From NCBI GenBank assembly GCA_014529385.2, contig CM043966.1, positions 93,261,087 through 93,325,086 on the forward strand: a stretch of DNA of 64,000 nt, given 5' to 3'. The notes beneath the pieces were generated by a model. That model was not told the DNA's origin and did no database searches. It worked only from the letters and a program-made list of their open reading frames with translations. Source of the stretch: Adiantum capillus-veneris (taxonomy: Eukaryota; Streptophyta; Polypodiopsida; Polypodiales; Pteridaceae). Numbering within the stretch: the stretch's first letter is position 1; each line of letters starts with the position of its first letter. The position numbers and the translations under genes were made by a program. Positions 11,701 to 23,554 of the stretch are shown piece after piece.

Positions 11701-11940
11701 TGTATGTAGAAAACTACTCCTTGTGAGGAGTCATGTGAAAGCTAGCACGTGAGTCCACAATCCAATTCTGCGTATAACACTTGTCAAGAGCTAGTAATGC
11801 ATCAGGACTCAAATTTGATGTGAAAATTAACACATCAAAAACTGTCTCAATGGCTTGAGACTCAAACACATTAAGCTCTTCAATTTTCACGCTGCTTTTA
11901 GGTTTGTCAAACTTCATTTTCTCTTTGTCCTTACCACGCT
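8793..11940 (-). pseudogene. pol: Cop-D: copia protease-integrase-RT-RNase H pseudogene
   Basis: Reverse-strand copia pol read from 11917 down to 8793. Order: protease with NWIVDSRASFHMTPH (D-S-R for D-S-G); GAG-pre-integrase LWHSKLGHMSQKGM and CEHCIYGKQ; integrase core with LVHSDLCGPMP, FVDDYIRK and LQSDNGGEY; RT from CKWVYKKKY and MDVNTTFLHGDLEKDVY; RNase H with HWEAVKHMLRYIKG and CDSQSAIALSKNPLFH. Several frameshifts and stops. Catalytic losses are visible: the integrase glutamate is Lys (10893-10895) and the RT motif reads YVNDM (Asn codon at 9660-9662). The last RNase H codons continue at 5018-4950 beyond the Cop-A insertion (TKSLALELFTHC). Gag is missing: the sequence breaks into a satellite block at about 11940. 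Confidence 0.88.
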
Positions 11941-11949
11941 GATCATAGG

Positions 11950-12490
11950 TAGGTTATAGGTTGCCCTCTATTCTGATGAGAGATCCTATGGCCTTAGAGC
12001 AATAGGGTGCCAATGTCCAAGCTCAAGGGCCATAGGTTGCCCGCTATTCCAATGAGAGATCATATGGTCCTTGGGCCATGGGGCTGTCCAGGTGCCCATG
12101 TAGGTGCCTTTGAATAGCCTAAATGGACTTTGAGAGCTTTTACATTGACATCTAGGTCATCCTCTAGCCCTAGGACCATAGGTTTCCCTCTATTCTAATG
12201 AGAGATCATATGGACCTAGGGTCATGGACGCCAATGTATAAGCTCAAGCACCATAGGTTACCTCCTATTGTAATGAGAGATTCTATTGCCATAGGGCCAT
12301 AAGGCTACCATGGTGCCCATGTAAGTGCCCTTGAATTTCCTAAATGCTTGAGAGCTTTTCCATCAACACACTCTTTGGCCCTAAATTGCCCTCTATTCTC
12401 ATCAGAGATCCTATGTCCATAGGGTGCCAATGTATAAGCTCAAGGTTCATAGTTGCTTCTCTATTCCAATGGGAGATCTTATGGCCCTTG
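11950..12490. repeat. Satellite-like block, six core units
   Basis: A core like CCATAGGTTGCCCTCTATTC plus AATGAGAGATC and TATGGCC recurs near 11956, 12035, 12177, 12249, 12380 and 12447. Spacing alternates short (about 67-80) and long (about 130-142), so the real unit is a pair of cores of about 210 bp present three times. Secondary shared strings include GGTGCCCATGTA and TGAGAGCTTTT. Copies are well diverged. It abuts the broken 5' end of Cop-D. Confidence 0.75.
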
Positions 12491-13319
12491 GGCCATATGG
12501 CTATCATGGTGCATAAGAGAACCCATTGTTGAGGGACAATTCCAAATATGAAAACCAACCACAGTGCTAAACTGGATTCCAAAAGAAGCATCAAACAAAT
12601 AATTAAGCCTTTGAAAAAGCTCTACAACCTTCAATTAAGCAAACAATAGAGGATCTTCAAAAAACATCTCGAAGCCTCGCCCCAACCAATGCCAATAAGC
12701 AAATTGCTTATACCCACATCTTGCACATCATAAATATTTTCCATTCATTGATTGTGTATGCATAATAGGGCTACATTACAAGGGTTGCATAGGCACATTT
12801 TTTGATTGCCCAAGCATAGCACATACCCTTGGTGATATCCTGTGATCAAGGAGAACTCCAAATAGGAGGGGGGGAGGCATTCTAAATGCGGACCTAATAT
12901 TATGAATAATAGAGGGTAATGTTTTGTGAATTGCATTGAATTTTTGTGTTTGATTGCAATAATTTTTTTGACAAAATTCAGAGTATATGCCCTCATAATA
13001 GCGTTACAAGAGGAGTATGGGGACAAAAGCCATATATGAGCCCCTAGGGACATGTATATAGTGTACATAGCATTTATAATTCTATTTGAATGATTTTTAT
13101 TTTTGATTGAGTTGATTTTTTAGTTTTATTTAGTTCTTTTTTATAATTTTCTAAAAAATAAGATAAAATAAATAAGACAAAAAATCCATAAAGATTGAAG
13201 AGATGCCAAAGTAGTACAAAGAGAAGAAGGCACAAGAAAATGATGACACTTGCGTAGGTTGCAAAAGCCATATGCACAAGGCTATGATGTCAGAGGTCAG
13301 AAAAGAATGCTGGTTAGTC
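12491..13319. other. No gene recognised
   Basis: AT-rich sequence between the satellite block and Cop-F. Short open frames have no recognisable domain. I see no LTR ends, primer sites or clear inverted repeats. Confidence 0.5.
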
Positions 13320-15470
13320 TTCAACAACAGACTTCTGTGCAAGTAGGGAAATTAAGCGTGAATTAACAGCTCCTTATACCCCTACACAAAATGGGTGTTG
13401 CAGAACGAATGAATAGGACCATCCAAGAGCGGACTATGTCTATGCTATCACAGGCTAATTTACCGCAAGCATTTTGGGCTAAAGCATTATACATAGCCGT
13501 ATACTTGATCAATAGATCACCACATGCTTCATTACAATTTTGTGTATCTTTGGAGTTATGGTCAGGACATAAATTGTCTTATGAAAACTCCGCACATTTG
13601 GCCGTGAAGCTTATGCAAATGTACCCAAAAAGTTGCATGCTAAGCTAGATCTCAAGTTCAAGAAATGCATCTTTATTGACTATGGTGTAGATGGTCAATT
13701 TGGCTATCGTTTATCCGAAAAGTCGATCAGTGATCTGTAGCAGTGTTGTTGTCTTTAATGAGACTAAGATGCATAGACAGCCAGTGAAAGAGATTGAAAT
13801 CCGAAAAGTGACGTTTTCCAATGTATCACCTCCTATCTAGACAACTACCGAGCCACTTACTACACAAGCTAGTACAAGTTCTGATGAGCTACGGAGATCT
13901 CAAAGAGTCTCACATCCGCTAGAACGTTTTCTTCCAGGCGTGGAATTTGTTTTGCTGACAAATAGTGGGGTGAGCCTTCTTGTTACAAAGAGGCTATGCT
14001 AGCCAATGATAAGGTTCGCATGCTATGAAGAGAGAGTTGTCCAATATTGCAAAGAACAAAACATGGGGAACTTGTTTCGTTGCCAAAAGTTAGGAAAGCA
14101 TTGCTTTGTAAATGGGTTTATAAGAAGAAGATTGAAAATTACAAAGCTCATTTAATGGCCAAAGGTTTCAAGCAAGAATATGGTGTCCATTTCTAAGAAA
14201 TCGTTTCTCCATGGTCAAGATGACCACACCGAGAATGTTACTTGCTTTGGTTGCCACCCACTAAAGATATGGAGCTTGATCAAATGGATGTCATTACAAC
14301 TTTTTTACATGGTGATCTCCAGGAAGAGATTTATATGCAGCAACCTAAAGGGTTTTTGCTCAAAATCAAAAAACATTTGGTTTGTAAGCTTCTAAAAAGT
14401 CTCTATGGCTTGAAGCAATCATCCAGACAATGGTATAAAAAGTTTGATGCATTTATGCGCTCCCTAAGCTATAAGCACAATAATGAGGATCCATGTCGAA
14501 AAGACAACCCAATGGACAGCTTATTATGCTTATCCTCTATATAGATGACATGCTTATTGTTGATCATTCCAAGGACATTATTGACTTGAAAACCAAGCTA
14601 AATAGTCAATTTGACATGAAAGATTTGGGTGAAGCCAATCACATTTTAGGTATGCAAATTACTCGTGACCATAAGAAGAGGTTGTTGTACCTTTCTCAAA
14701 AAGAGTATGTGCACAAAGTTCTTGATCGTTTCAACATGCAGAAGGGGAAGGCTTTTGAGTACTCCATTGCCTGCATATTTGAAACTTAGCAAGAACGACT
14801 GTCCCAAATTTGTTGATAAAAAAGCTACGATGACTAAGGTTCCTTATGCTTCAGCTTGTGATAGTCTCATGTATACCATGGTGACCATAAGACCTGACAT
14901 TGCACATGCAGTGGGATTTGTCAGCATCTTTATGTCTAACCTTGGTAAAAAGCATTGGGATGTTGTCAAGTAGATTCTCAGATACTCGAGTGGCACTGCC
15001 GATAGACAATTATGCTATGGTCGTGGAGAGTCACCCATTCAGGGATTTGTAGACAGTGATTATGCAAGCTCTGTTGACAGTCGTGAATCAGCAACGTATT
15101 GGATTTACACATTTGTTGATTCTGCTATTTCTTGGATTTCAAGACTGTACATCCATTTCTACCACAGAGGCATTGTATGTTGCCTTGAGTGAGGCATGCA
15201 AAGAAGCTATTTGGTTTGCTCCTCTAGTGAAAGATCTTGGATTGAAGCAGTGTACACCAGTTCTTCATTTTTGTGACAGAGTACTATTGCCTTGGCTAAC
15301 AATCCAGTGTTTCATTCCAGAACAAAACACATTGATGTGCGTTATCACTTCAATCGTGAATGCCTGGCAAACAAGATCCTTGATTTAGTAAAGATTCTTA
15401 CGTCAAAAAACACAGCAAATGCACTATCTAAAAGTCTCTCCAGCCATCAGTCAGCACTGTCATAGTGAGT
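13320..15470 (+). pseudogene. pol: Cop-F: 5'-truncated copia integrase-RT-RNase H
   Basis: Forward-strand copia pol starting inside integrase: ELTAPYTP near 13355, then a one-base frameshift, then VAERMNRTIQERTMSML with the catalytic glutamate kept (13391 on). The integrase C-terminus continues in other frames. RT shows ELDQMDVITTFLHGDLQEEIY (from 14272), LLKSLYGLKQSSRQWYKKFD and the catalytic YIDDML (about 14539). RNase H follows with RPDIAHAVGFVSIFMSN (from 14890) and a final part to about 15470. Many frameshifts. Gag, protease and the front of integrase are absent; no 5' LTR is visible. Confidence 0.85.
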
Positions 15471-15545
15471 TGATGGTGGACATTGAGTAAAGCGTGCTTC
15501 TCTTCCATTCTTATGGTCTCCCACATTGACCATCAAATAGAATAA

Positions 15546-15774
15546 TGTTAAGTTTAATGGCCATGTGGCCGATCGCCCATCACTAACTACTACTAACCCT
15601 AAGTGTACAGTTATACACTTGTGTGAGCCACTAACAAGGGACACACAATGTATGTCAGCTCTCCCCTTGTAACGTGTATGTGTGGCTATGGTATGTATGT
15701 GAGTGTGTATACGTATTCATCTTCCTCTTTCGCTCATGTTGCTCATTAAATACACTTTCTTTTCTTTCTCTGCA
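15546..15774 (+). repeat. Probable Cop-F 3' LTR
   Basis: TGTTAAGTTTAATGG to CTTTCTCTGCA is bounded by TG and CA, sits where the Cop-F LTR should be, and is about 229 bp, a usual copia size. CATTAAATACAC near its end resembles copia LTR polyadenylation regions. There is no second copy to compare and the sequence before it is not a clean polypurine tract. Confidence 0.4.
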
Positions 15775-17058
15775 ATATGGCCCTCTAAAAGACCTCTAAA
15801 ATCTCATAATGAGCTTGATAGTTTAACTAATTAGCAAAATGAGGGTGCCAAGAGGCAACCTGCTATGTAGCTGAATGTAGAATTCATACTCACGAGGTAA
15901 AGTTACCAGGTTGTTGACTAAGTGAAGGCTTCAACCAACTTAATAATATTGCTCATTGGTTTGAGTACCTACCACTCAAAAGAGGATGTTATTACTCACA
16001 AGATACCCCTTCAAGTATTGTTATTTTATTTTGGTGCCAAATCAGGGAGTCAAAAGCTAAGAGCGCACAAATACTCAATGTGAAGAAAGCACCTACAATG
16101 GAATTGATAACAAGAGAGTCTAGCAAGGTAGAGCAACAAATAGGCAATGTGGAGCAAGCACCTACAATGCATGACATGTACTTTAACTTGAACTCAATTT
16201 TCTAATGTTACAATGGTCATCTAAAAAGGTTTCATACAAGTTGAAACCCTTAAGGTCTTGAGTAAGAGATTGAACAAGATGATTAAATTGGTCTAAGCTA
16301 TACAATAATGTATAGGTTCAAGGAATCTTGGGCCTTTGCAAATGGTAGTAGGATTTCCTTTTTCCTTGGCTTCTATTGCATAAGATACAAACTGCATATG
16401 ATCGATGGCCAGCTCGAAATTGAATGTGTGATTGGGGAAAGGGAGACACCTTTGGATCCCTATGCTCCCTCCTTTGGATCCCTACAGAGACCGATTTGGC
16501 AACCTTACCAATATTTTAGCTTTTACTCCCCTGGTACTTCCCCATATTAAATGATCAGTTTAAATGAGAAAATCATTTGGGAGAATAAGGTATTAGTTTT
16601 TATGACATTTCTCCACAAATTCTTCCCACCCCAGCTCGATTTCACATAGGGTTCACCAAAGATGTCTAGGGATTTGTTTTCAAAATGTGAGCCGGGAAGG
16701 CGTGGGGCCTCTTGCTGTGAGAGGTGTGAGAAAGAGAGTTACAATTGACACAATCAATGAAGCTTAAACACTTGAATTTGACAACTTGAACACGATTCTG
16801 AAGCTTGATTACCCAAAGTGGACTATTAACAGCACCGCTACTCTAATTTAATGCTAATTGAGGAGTTTAAGTTCCTTACATCAGTTTAACCTTACTTAAT
16901 TTAGATGATAATAGAGAAAATTTAACTTCAGTTAACTCGACGATGATAATGTCAAAGTCGATGATAATAGTACTGAGGATGATGGTGCTTTCCCCTTTGC
17001 CTTAATTGGCCTGCCAAGCTCACCTTGATGCTCTTCCTCTCCCTCGTCCTCCTTTGCT

Positions 17059-17093
<35 letters not shown>

Positions 17094-19571
17094 ATTTAAA
17101 ATTACATACCATAGCACATGAGACCTTTCAAAAGATACAAAGACCATAGACTACATTTATAGTAACAGTGATTTATCAATTAGACAGTCTATCCAAGTGA
17201 TACATCAAAAAGTTACAGGGCATAGTGAGTAAACAGGTCCTGTATAATATCAATAGGTAAGTGCACATCATGTCCAGTTTTCCCATCTAAAGACGAAGGA
17301 AAGAGCACCCTTACCTGCATCCACAATAAGAAAACAACCAATCGGTAGGCCTTCAAATAGCATTACAGGTAACTTGGGTCACCCTAGTTGTCATCCATGT
17401 CACCTGAGTTTTTAAATGAAAAAACTTAATGCTGTAAATGATTGACTAAGATCTCAGTAATTACTGGAGGTTATCTCTTCTTGTCTAGTTCCCTTCTTGT
17501 TGTTATAAAAAAGATAAGTTCATTTAAAGTCATTCCTTTTAAGTACCATTAAGTCCATTATCAATAACTTTCAGCAAGGTTCTATATTCAAGCCCATTTT
17601 ATGTTGTTTACAAAATAGTGAAGTTCTCATTTCATAGGTGTGACAAAACCAGCCCGGTTTTCACCTTAAGATAGCAAAGTACAACTATCCAAAATGTACA
17701 ACAAACCTTTCACATTGTTTAAACCATCTTTGTACCAGAGATGGCACAACCAACCAATGTTAGTTAGCATTGATACAAGAAGTAAGTATATAGTGCACTC
17801 CATCCAGATCAGCATTGTTTTTAAGCCCAAAAAAAAACTCCCTTTCTAATCAGTATGCCAAAGCTTCATATTACTGGAAAGTTAGTAACGAAAACCGGAA
17901 CATGGCTATGAAGCCATAAATTGAAGTTACACGGTGTCAAGAAAAAAGCCAGAACCTTGGATCAAAGAGTAATGCCCTAGTATATACTCCATGTACAGGA
18001 GTTATATCACTTGCAAATCCAAGAATGCAGACCAGCTACTTGGAAGATAATATAATACAGCCAGACTAGCAAGTCTTATACCAAAATTATAATCACAGTA
18101 AAAACTAGTATGATCAGCAAAGTAAAAAGCCTTTGATCAGTCAAGCAATCAAATCCAGTATGGTCAACCAACTGAACTAGTCCTCCTTTCTATATTTTGG
18201 ACCAGTAAGATTAGTAATTAAGAATACCAAGTACCAGTTCTATACAACCAGCCATCTGAGGAGACAAGTATCCCAAACTAGGTTGAAAAAAGTCCCAAGT
18301 GTAGAGTGTGTAGCCTTCAGTATGCAAGTGTTCTATTATATTTCTGATCCTCCATACCCAACTCAAAACAGCACAACATATGTACAGCACTAGGAACGAA
18401 GTCCTGATTCCTCATGTAGGCTTCATCCACTTCCCAGAGAACCATAGTCAGTTAGGTTGTATCACCATAATACATAACCAATCCAGAGAGATAACTCCCT
18501 TCCACGCAAATATAATTTTATGAATCATTAAATAGTGCCCAAAAAAAACCGAACTATGCAGCCCAACAAACCAACAGGATGAATTTGGGGTACATTATGT
18601 TAGCTTCTTCATCATGAATCATAAGGTATCTTGCCAGTATAACAAGCACCAGGTCATCAGCAAAAGATAGTTTAAACGGATGTCCACTTTATCCTATTGT
18701 GTATTGAAACAAAAAAATCAGTTCGGCTTTCAAAGCCAACATCGTCCATAGGAACAACTACCCAAAGCTCAAGTAATTATAAAGTTTGAATGGGTAATCC
18801 CGAGAGTACACCTAATACACAGTTGTCCCATAAGGAACTACAGTAACCATATAGGAACATTACCAACCATAGTTTGATCAAAATGAGACTCAAACAACTC
18901 CAGTAATTCATCAGATAAATCCTAGTTTACTCATTTGAATCATGAACGAAATCATTAGGGAATACCTCTGAGGTTCCAGCACCAACGTTTTTGCTGCATG
19001 CCATTTGGATGATGTGTATAACCCTCACTCACAGACAAGAAGGAAAAAATATACACACAGTGAAGGACTTGCTTAATGAAGGCTAAGTGAGCACGAATGC
19101 TCAACTTTAATAGCATTCTAGGCTGCTTCATTCCGCATCTGTAGCACCTGTAGGTAGTAGCAATGGGCAATAGAGTCAGTCCACAGGTAGAGGAAGATTT
19201 CACCCCAGATTTGAATCCAAACGGCGCGGCGGCAAGGAATATGCCCGTGCAGGAGTCGATCCAAAAAACCATTACAGCAAAGGGTTGCGGTGCATTTACT
19301 TCAAGAGAAGTGCCTTATGCATGTGCCTATAGGATATCGTTCACACATATCTCCGCAAGGGAAGGTAAAGACTACCAATACCCACCAGGTATTAGGAGGT
19401 TTAGAAGAGTGTTTTATGGAATAAAACTTCATACAACCTTAGCAAGGAACCAAAGCATAATCATAGGTTAGTGAGTTTTAATATATTAATGAATTGGCTT
19501 TTGAAGGATCAGACAGAGACTAGCCAGCTAATGAGCCATGATGTATTAGAAGAATGGGAGGGAATAAAAGC
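15775..19571. other. Long stretch with no recognised gene
   Basis: Nothing here matches a known protein domain on either strand. Open frames at 16308-16550, 16932-17147 (minus) and 19163-19471 are short, compositionally ordinary and lack motifs. A short GA tract lies at about 17064-17090. From about 17160 to 18950 the DNA is non-repetitive by eye, the best candidate in the window for single-copy intergenic or intronic host sequence, though I see no supported splice structure. Confidence 0.45.
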
Positions 19572-19583
19572 AGACTTCTCAGA

Positions 19584-19594
19584 CCCTGGCAAGG

Positions 19595-19691
<97 letters not shown>

Positions 19692-19750
19692 TGGACTAGC
19701 AAGGGTATATTAGTGAAGTGGAAGGGCTTTTAAAACCCTAGCAAGGACTC

Positions 19751-19823
<73 letters not shown>

Positions 19824-19882
19824 TGGACTAGCAAGGGTATATTAGTGAAGTGGAAGGGCTTTTAAAACCCTAGCAAGGACTC

Positions 19883-19912
<30 letters not shown>
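19584..19912. repeat. Minisatellite with embedded (GA)n tracts
   Basis: A unit made of GCAAGGACTCAGA, a (GA)n tract, then TCATGGACTAGCAAGGG and TATATTAGTGAAGTGGAAGG repeats. The GA tracts at about 19597-19688, 19755-19820 and 19886-19912 differ in length while the spacers at 19688-19755 and 19820-19887 look almost identical. The unit of about 134 bp has therefore duplicated recently and its GA cores have changed length independently. Confidence 0.85.
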
Positions 19913-19913
<1 letters not shown>

Positions 19914-21862
19914 TGAGGGATATGATTAATTATGGAAAAACCAAGCTGATGAGCTTGGGATTGAGAAAGAGATTCGGCTTGGGATATGGTATCTTGAGTT
20001 TGAGTAGAGAGGGATATCATATATCTCTTAGTTAATGAGCTTGGCTTTGACGAAGGCAAGAGAGATAGAGAGTGATTTCATATGGATTAACATGGATCAA
20101 GCTCATGAGTTTTGGTTTTATGGGAGAGAGAGGGATATCTATCACAGTGGGAGGGATATAATTCTCTAAGGCTTGAGCATGAAGAGGAAGGAGAGAGCTT
20201 GAAGGATTTTTCATGAGAGAGGGCTTGGATCAAAGTGGGCTATGTAAGGTCTTCCTTAGAGAGGTATCAAGGCTTATGGCATAAGGAGGGAAGAGAGAGC
20301 ATGAGGGATTTTTCTATGAGAGCCAACTATGGGAGATTTTTCTTTGCGTGGGTAACTCCCCTTTCTATTTATGGCCAACCACTAGTGATATCGCTAGTGG
20401 GCACGGCCCCTTGATGATGTGGCAATCCGAGCTGGAGCCCGCTCAAAAATTAGCGCAGCTGATGTCGAATGGAGACATTAATGTGCTTTTGTGAAGGCAT
20501 CACATTTGGTGTATACATCACCCTAGGCAATGCTAAGCATAGCATTCGGCTGTTAAGGCTTCTAGCATTAGTGTAAATCAATCTAAACCTCCCTTAACAT
20601 TGCCTTTTTGGCCATATGTATCGGCCAAAGCGTCGTTAAGCACATCATTTGTGTCTTCATTAGCTCGCCACGAAATACAATTCAATTGAAGCACTAGCTA
20701 TTAATGCACTACAAGAGATGATTCTGAACAAGATACTCCTCGAGTACTTATTCTACCATTTTCGAAAACCTGGCTGAAGCTCGAAACTCCCAGCTAATAT
20801 GACCATTTCAAGCATACTCTCTGTTAGCATTAACAAGACAACTTTTGGCCCTTTAAAGCCATATCTGGCATACATCTAGCTTAAACTCAGCTTGTTATCA
20901 AGCCCTGACCACTGATCAATGAATACATAGCCTTCAAAGAAGCTTAATCTGTATCCCTCTACTCACTTTTCCTCCATGGAAGCGGAGCTGCAGGACAGCA
21001 ATGCCAGTGCATATGGAGACCACATCAAGTTGAATCCACCGTGATCAGTAGGCAGATAATGATTTCCTTGACAAAGTAGTTGATGTTATATCAGAAGCGT
21101 TAACAATGATGGGGTGGAATGAATTTGACCTAACCTTCACACCATGCATGAAAATAAAATAAAATGATAAACCCTTGGCTACAATGATGGCCTCAACAAT
21201 TTGCACTAATACCATAAGTGCCCTACACAATCAGTACTAGCATGGATACACCACAATTTCACATGAGCTTATATCCCCTTTATTGCCAATGTCCCAAATC
21301 TGTGTGCCGTTGCCCTTGATCCCAAGTCAATGAGCAATACCTTGGCATAGAGTAGAAGCCATGCTTCTCATGATGGCCTTCAAAACACTTTGCTTTGCAA
21401 AGCAGAACATTCGTTCTAAAGTAAAGGTTAAAACACACAAAAACAAGAACTATCTAACCTTGTCGCCCCTTTGTGGCCAGCCGTCTCAAAATTCAAAAGC
21501 AAAGGCTTCCTTGAGAGTGAATTTTAGTTTGAATTTGTTCTTGCTTGAATTTGGCTCATAGCCATGTATGATGAGAGCTATCGTATGTACCATGTATGTC
21601 ATGTTGTCTTAGTCCATAATGACACCATGTAAAATATCATTTAGACACGTTGCAAAGTCCCCCCAAGTTTGTATGTTGATAGCATATTCCAAATGTTGGA
21701 AGTTGCTTGCAATATGTCTAAAATTTAAGCCTTGCTTCACATAAATACAATGTAAGAATAAAACATGATGGAGTTTTTTTACTCGTAGCTAACAAATGCT
21801 CATGCTGACATACAAATGTCATGGAAAAAAAAAATCAACCTTGTTGAATTGGATGTCTTATG
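19913..21862. other. No gene recognised; purine-rich then ordinary sequence
   Basis: 19913-20340 is strikingly purine rich on the plus strand, with repeated GAGAGAG, GAGGGAT and CTTGG-like words, perhaps a decayed extension of the GA minisatellite. CCACTAG and CTAGTGG at 20379-20400 form a seven-pair inverted repeat with an eight-base loop. The rest shows no coding signal I can support. Confidence 0.4.
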
Positions 21863-21958
21863 CAAATCGTAAAAGTACCTTGGATTGCCTAATGTTGAAA
21901 GACGATAGCTCAAGAAACTTAGCTATCAAACTTCATTTGAGTGCAAACCCTTCTTGTC
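21863..21958. repeat. Left half of the tandem repeat split by Gyp-1
   Basis: This 96-bp stretch (AAATCGTAAAAGTACC to TTCTTGTC) recurs almost unchanged at 40718-40811, across the inserted element. It ends with TTGTC, the left target duplication of Gyp-1. Confidence 0.85.
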
Positions 21959-22537
21959 TGTTAACCCTCACGGCTCACGGACACCCCATCACCTACGACG
22001 GACGTGTATTATGTATTTGGTAGAGTCAGGTACCGGGCTTGTCGAACCAATAGGAAAAGGGTAAGAGTGATCGCCGATGAGAGGCGCACTCTAACTGGGA
22101 CATTCAAGGGATTAGTTGGCTAAGCATGGGCGCCCAAGTGTGAATGGGGTGAGCTCATATAAAAGCCAACTAAACCTAAAATTCACTCATTCTCTCATTT
22201 GTGCAATAGAAGAGTGCTCTTGCTCCATCTCCATCTCCATCTTCTTCTTCTTCACCTCCTTGTGTGTGTGTGTATGTGTGTGTGTGTGAGAGAGAGAGAG
22301 CGCGATCGAGCATTGCGGCGGCACGACGGCGGTGAAGTGGTTGAGCACGACGTAGCGGCATCTCCTTCTTCTTCGCGGCGAGGAATCCTCCACGGCAGGA
22401 GCATAGAGCGGTGAGTGACACACCATTGCCCTCTTTTGAGCTTACTAGTTAAGCTAGTTGTGTGCTTGGAGCCGTCTATGGATCGCACACAGTGTTAGGC
22501 AAGGCCCTTGCTTCGATAGTGTGGCAAGGAGCGCACA
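21959..22537 (+). repeat. Gyp-1 5' LTR
   Basis: 579 bp. A TATA-like ATATAAAA lies at about 22157-22164. A compound (GT)n(GA)n tract lies at 22261-22302 and is much shorter than in the 3' LTR. Outside the microsatellite I count roughly a dozen differences between the LTRs. Confidence 0.92.
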
Positions 22538-22541
22538 TTTT

Positions 22542-22559
22542 TGGCGCCGTTACCGGGGA
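22542..22559 (+). promoter_or_regulatory. Gyp-1 primer binding site (tRNA-Asp type)
   Basis: TGGCGCCGTTACCGGGGA starts four bases after the LTR end. It matches the tRNA-Asp-complementary site known from Athila-type plant gypsy elements except for one base (TTACC for TTGCC). Confidence 0.85.
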
Positions 22560-23554
22560 ATCGCCCTGCACTAAGCCCAAGAGGCACTTTGTGCTTCTCC
22601 TATGAGTTGTTTGTAGTAGGAAAGAAGAGGAAGAGGAAGAGGAATGAGTTGTTTTTCTGCAAGTTGTTAATTTCTGTATTGTCTGCAAGTTCTGTGATTT
22701 CTGCATAATGTTGTGTTTTCTGTTTGCACACAGTCTTTGCACAATTAGTAGTCGTTAGCTTGTTTGCAGTGAATGAATAAGTAGGAAGGCAGTCAGCAAT
22801 TTCTGTTTGCACACAGTCTGTACACAGTTTCCTGTCAAGGTTTGCCTGCACACAGTCTTTGCACAGTAAGGTAGTGAGAGAGGAAGTAGGTGGACAGTTA
22901 GCTCAATGTCAGTAAGTAGTTAATAGATTAGTTAGTAGATTAGTTAGTGGTTAGCAGCACTGTTAGTAAGTAGATAAGGTAGTGAGCTGTCTGTGAGTTG
23001 TGAGCTGTTGACAGAGAGGTTAGGTAGGTGTTGACAGTGTGTGTGGCCAAGAAAGGGTCACCTAAACCGCGCGCGGTCGTCGCCAAAAAAAAAAAAAACC
23101 GAAAATATTTAAGCGTGAGTGATTGGGGGGCTACACTAAAATTCTGATTGGGATCGGGATCATTTGCCCAAGCCCAAGCCCAAGCCCAAGCCCAGGCCTC
23201 AGTCCTCAGTCTTATGATATATACTAGACTCACCCTTATATATATACCCTACCCCCTCAAGAGGGAATGAGAGCATGCGGGGCAAGTCCTCCACTCTCCT
23301 CCCTTCTCTTCCCACTTGCACCCTTAGACTTTCTAATTTGGGCCTAGTTCCCTACTAGAAATTGACGGTTTTAGGGATTCCGAGGGCATAAAATGACCAA
23401 ACGGAGGGCTGTAAAGCACGGCACGTCCCTCTGACCGAGACGCTCGTTTTGAGCTATCATACGTTCTATTCTATAGCTGGGTCAGAAAAAAAGGACCAAA
23501 AAATAATAAAAAAATAAGAAAAGACTTGGGTTGCAAAACACCCAAAAATACTAG
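22560..23554 (+). other. Gyp-1 leader with short repeats
   Basis: About 1 kb of non-coding leader. TTTGCACACAGTCTTTGCACA-like words occur near 22730, 22808 and 22845. GTTAGTAGATTAGTTAG words cluster at 22910-22960. A hexamer run, CCCAAG repeated, spans about 23168-23205. A 13-A run lies at 23086. These are length-variable repeats with no open frame over them. Confidence 0.6.

Noticed and set aside
11950-12490. CRISPR array
   Set aside because: The repeats are diverged and unequally spaced, spacers are repeated too, and the DNA is plant nuclear.
17160-18950. Host gene exons or a non-coding RNA gene
   Set aside because: No protein text, consistent splice sites or recognisable RNA fold was found by reading.
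19163-19471. A 102-residue open frame as a host gene
   Set aside because: It has no domain, no codon or motif signal, and lies next to minisatellite DNA.
19471-19713. Open frames rich in Arg-Glu or Ser-Leu dipeptides over GA tracts (also near 40280-40650, 45850-46180, 46600-46740, 54630-54850 and 56516-56716)
   Set aside because: They are translations of (GA)n or (GT)n microsatellites; any frame stays open and no conserved text flanks them.
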